Part shown: piece after piece, positions 6,540 through 7,382 of the stretch | Layout of the letters: each line of letters starts with the position of its first letter | Position numbering within the stretch: position 1 is the first letter of the stretch | Assembly: GCA_001799975.1 (NCBI GenBank) | Contig: MGUQ01000113.1 | Span: 5,493 to 12,874 of the forward strand | Direction: 5' to 3' | Origin: Elusimicrobia bacterium RIFCSPLOWO2_01_FULL_54_10 | GTDB taxonomy: Bacteria; Elusimicrobiota; Elusimicrobia; 2-02-FULL-39-32 | DNA length: 7,382 nucleotides | Translations under genes and position numbers: made by a program | The notes under the pieces: generated by a model | The model's database searches: none | What the model was told of the DNA's origin: nothing | What the model saw: only the letters and a program-made list of their open reading frames with translations

Positions 6540-7097
6540 TTACCTTGCCCGCGAGTAGGCTTTCATGAGCAATTTGCGGGCTTTTGCGTGGCCGGGATCC
6601 AATCTGAGAATGGCCTCCATTTCTTTGATGGTTTTGGAATAATTTTCTTCCATGAAGGCGACAAGCCCGGAATTATAGTGAACGTCAATATGCTCATGCC
6701 TCACGGTTTCGTTCTCCTGAGCTGCTGTATCAGGGGAAGGCTCAACATGTTCCGGAACCGGGGGAACGGGTTCGGTCAGTTCTGGAACCGCAACGGGAAC
6801 AGGGACAGGAGCCGGTTCAGGCGGAAGAGTCTTGAGCTTGTTGCGGGCCAACCGCAGGGCCTTGCGGGCGGTGATGTCTTTGGGCATCAATTTGACCGCG
6901 GCCTCAAATTTTTGCGCGGCCACCCAATAGTTTTTTTGATTCATGAAAGCCTGGAGTCCCTGGTCCATCAATTGGTCAAATTCGCGGTGGTTGGCATAGG
7001 GGTCCAGCGGAGGCTTGCGGCCGGCAGAAAACAAAAAATCGGTCTGTGCGGCCGCAACCAGGACGGCAAACAACAAGAAAGAAAAAAGGCGCATCAT
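6540..7097 (-). CDS. Exported protein with two TPR-like repeats
   Basis: This 185-residue protein is not a family I can name. It opens with a signal peptide (MMRLFSFLLFAVLVAAA), so it should be periplasmic or membrane attached; there is no lipobox cysteine. A first helical repeat at about 41-85 (GLQAFMNQKNYWVAAQKFEAA, then LMPKDITARKAL) and a second at about 141-182 (GLVAFMEENYSKTIKEMEAIL, then LDPGHAKARKLL) share the same pattern and resemble TPR units. They are separated by a Pro/Val/Glu-rich linker at 92-122 that probably spans or spaces the two. A role in protein contacts at the envelope is likely, but no specific partner can be read. No Shine-Dalgarno precedes ATG 7097; a TATAAA lies just upstream, so a leaderless start at 7097 or at the adjacent ATG 7094 is possible. 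Fifty-three bases separate it from the FlgD-like gene upstream. Confidence 0.75.
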   Translation of the reverse strand: MMRLFSFLLFAVLVAAAQTDFLFSAGRKPPLDPYANHREFDQLMDQGLQAFMNQKNYWVAAQKFEAAVKLMPKDITARKALRLARNKLKTLPPEPAPVPVPVAVPELTEPVPPVPEHVEPSPDTAAQENETVRHEHIDVHYNSGLVAFMEENYSKTIKEMEAILRLDPGHAKARKLLMKAYSRAR

Positions 7098-7100
7098 GAT

Positions 7101-7106
7101 TTTATA
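7101..7106 (-). promoter_or_regulatory. -10-like TATAAA immediately before the TPR gene
   Basis: The minus strand reads AGTATAAAATC and then ATGATG. With normal spacing the start of transcription would fall at about 7094, on the second ATG. No convincing -35 is seen, so this is a weak promoter call. Confidence 0.3.
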
Positions 7107-7150
7107 CTATCATTTTGCGCCGCAGGAGAACAACAGGGGCGTTTAACGGG

Positions 7151-7382
7151 TTATCGGATGACGGCTATTTTCCCGCGGTAGGTCTGGTTTTCAGCGGTTT
7201 TGGCCACATACATATAGACCCCTGAGATCACGTGATCGCCGTTTTCATTGGTCAAATCCCAGGAAACTGTGCTGGATGGAGCGGCCAGAGTTTTGACGTG
7301 GTCGCCTGAAACCGTGAAGATTTTCACCGTGCAGTTGTGAGGGAGGCTGTCCAAGGTGACGGACCGGCTCAAATAGAGGTCG
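7151..7382 (-). CDS. Secreted or surface protein, C-terminal FlgD-like Ig domain (partial)
   Basis: The open frame enters from beyond the right edge (…DLYLSRSVTLDSLP) and ends at TAA 7151-7153; 76 residues are visible. The pattern VKIFTVSGDHVKTL, then SWDLTNENGDHVISGVYMYVA, then GKIAVIR is that of the FlgD-like immunoglobulin fold found at the very C-terminus of many large secreted or surface proteins, where it may help in export or anchoring. The TTG at 7370-7372 is internal and not the start, because the domain's first strand begins before it. What the main part of the protein does cannot be seen. The small TPR gene follows 53 bases downstream and could be in the same transcript. Confidence 0.75.
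   Translation of the reverse strand, partial: DLYLSRSVTLDSLPHNCTVKIFTVSGDHVKTLAAPSSTVSWDLTNENGDHVISGVYMYVAKTAENQTYRGKIAVIR

Noticed and set aside
7226..7237. Perfect 12-base palindrome GATCACGTGATC
   Set aside because: It falls on the conserved GDHVISGVY part of the FlgD-like domain inside a coding region; no reason to think it is an operator.
1..7382. CRISPR arrays, tRNA or rRNA genes, insertion sequences, toxin-antitoxin or defence genes
   Set aside because: No spaced direct repeats, cloverleaf, transposase or defence motifs were found by reading both strands; coding density leaves little room for them.

Overview
The window looks like an ordinary chromosomal segment of a diderm (Gram-negative type) bacterium. 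An outer-membrane barrel ending in phenylalanine, a capsule-type export protein and a secreted TPR protein support this. TTG, GTG and possibly CTG starts are frequent. The mix of ExeA-type ATPase, flippase-like protein, short TPR lipoprotein-like genes and a FlgD-like C-terminal domain resembles uncultured lineages such as Omnitrophota or Elusimicrobiota. That placement rests on gene content and general impression only and is low confidence.

Left block, plus strand (1-3778): the 3' end of a polysaccharide export (SLBB type) gene, a flippase-like membrane protein, a compact ExeA-type AAA ATPase, an outer-membrane beta-barrel protein, and argF (ornithine carbamoyltransferase). The first three genes are packed with overlap or a 1-base gap. 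The next two follow at short gaps, each with its own good ribosome binding site. The first four look like one envelope or exopolysaccharide module; argF is a metabolic gene behind it.

Right block, minus strand (7382 down to 3789): the 3' end of a secreted protein with a FlgD-like Ig fold, a small exported protein with two TPR-like repeats joined by a Pro/Val linker, hisG (long-form ATP phosphoribosyltransferase), a GT4 glycosyltransferase and a NodB-type polysaccharide deacetylase. The last three overlap by 4 bases at each junction (CTGA and ATGA), so they are probably translationally coupled, with an extended -10 promoter candidate before hisG. The two blocks converge with only 10 bases between their stop codons.

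I see no tRNA, rRNA, CRISPR array, transposase or clear intrinsic terminator, and no gap above 60 bases without a gene. I do not see a convincing new system. The most interesting points are a near-perfect palindrome sitting in frame inside the deacetylase gene, the probable CTG start and coupling that tie hisG to a glycosyltransferase, and the pairing of a soluble ExeA-type ATPase with polysaccharide export and flippase-like genes.
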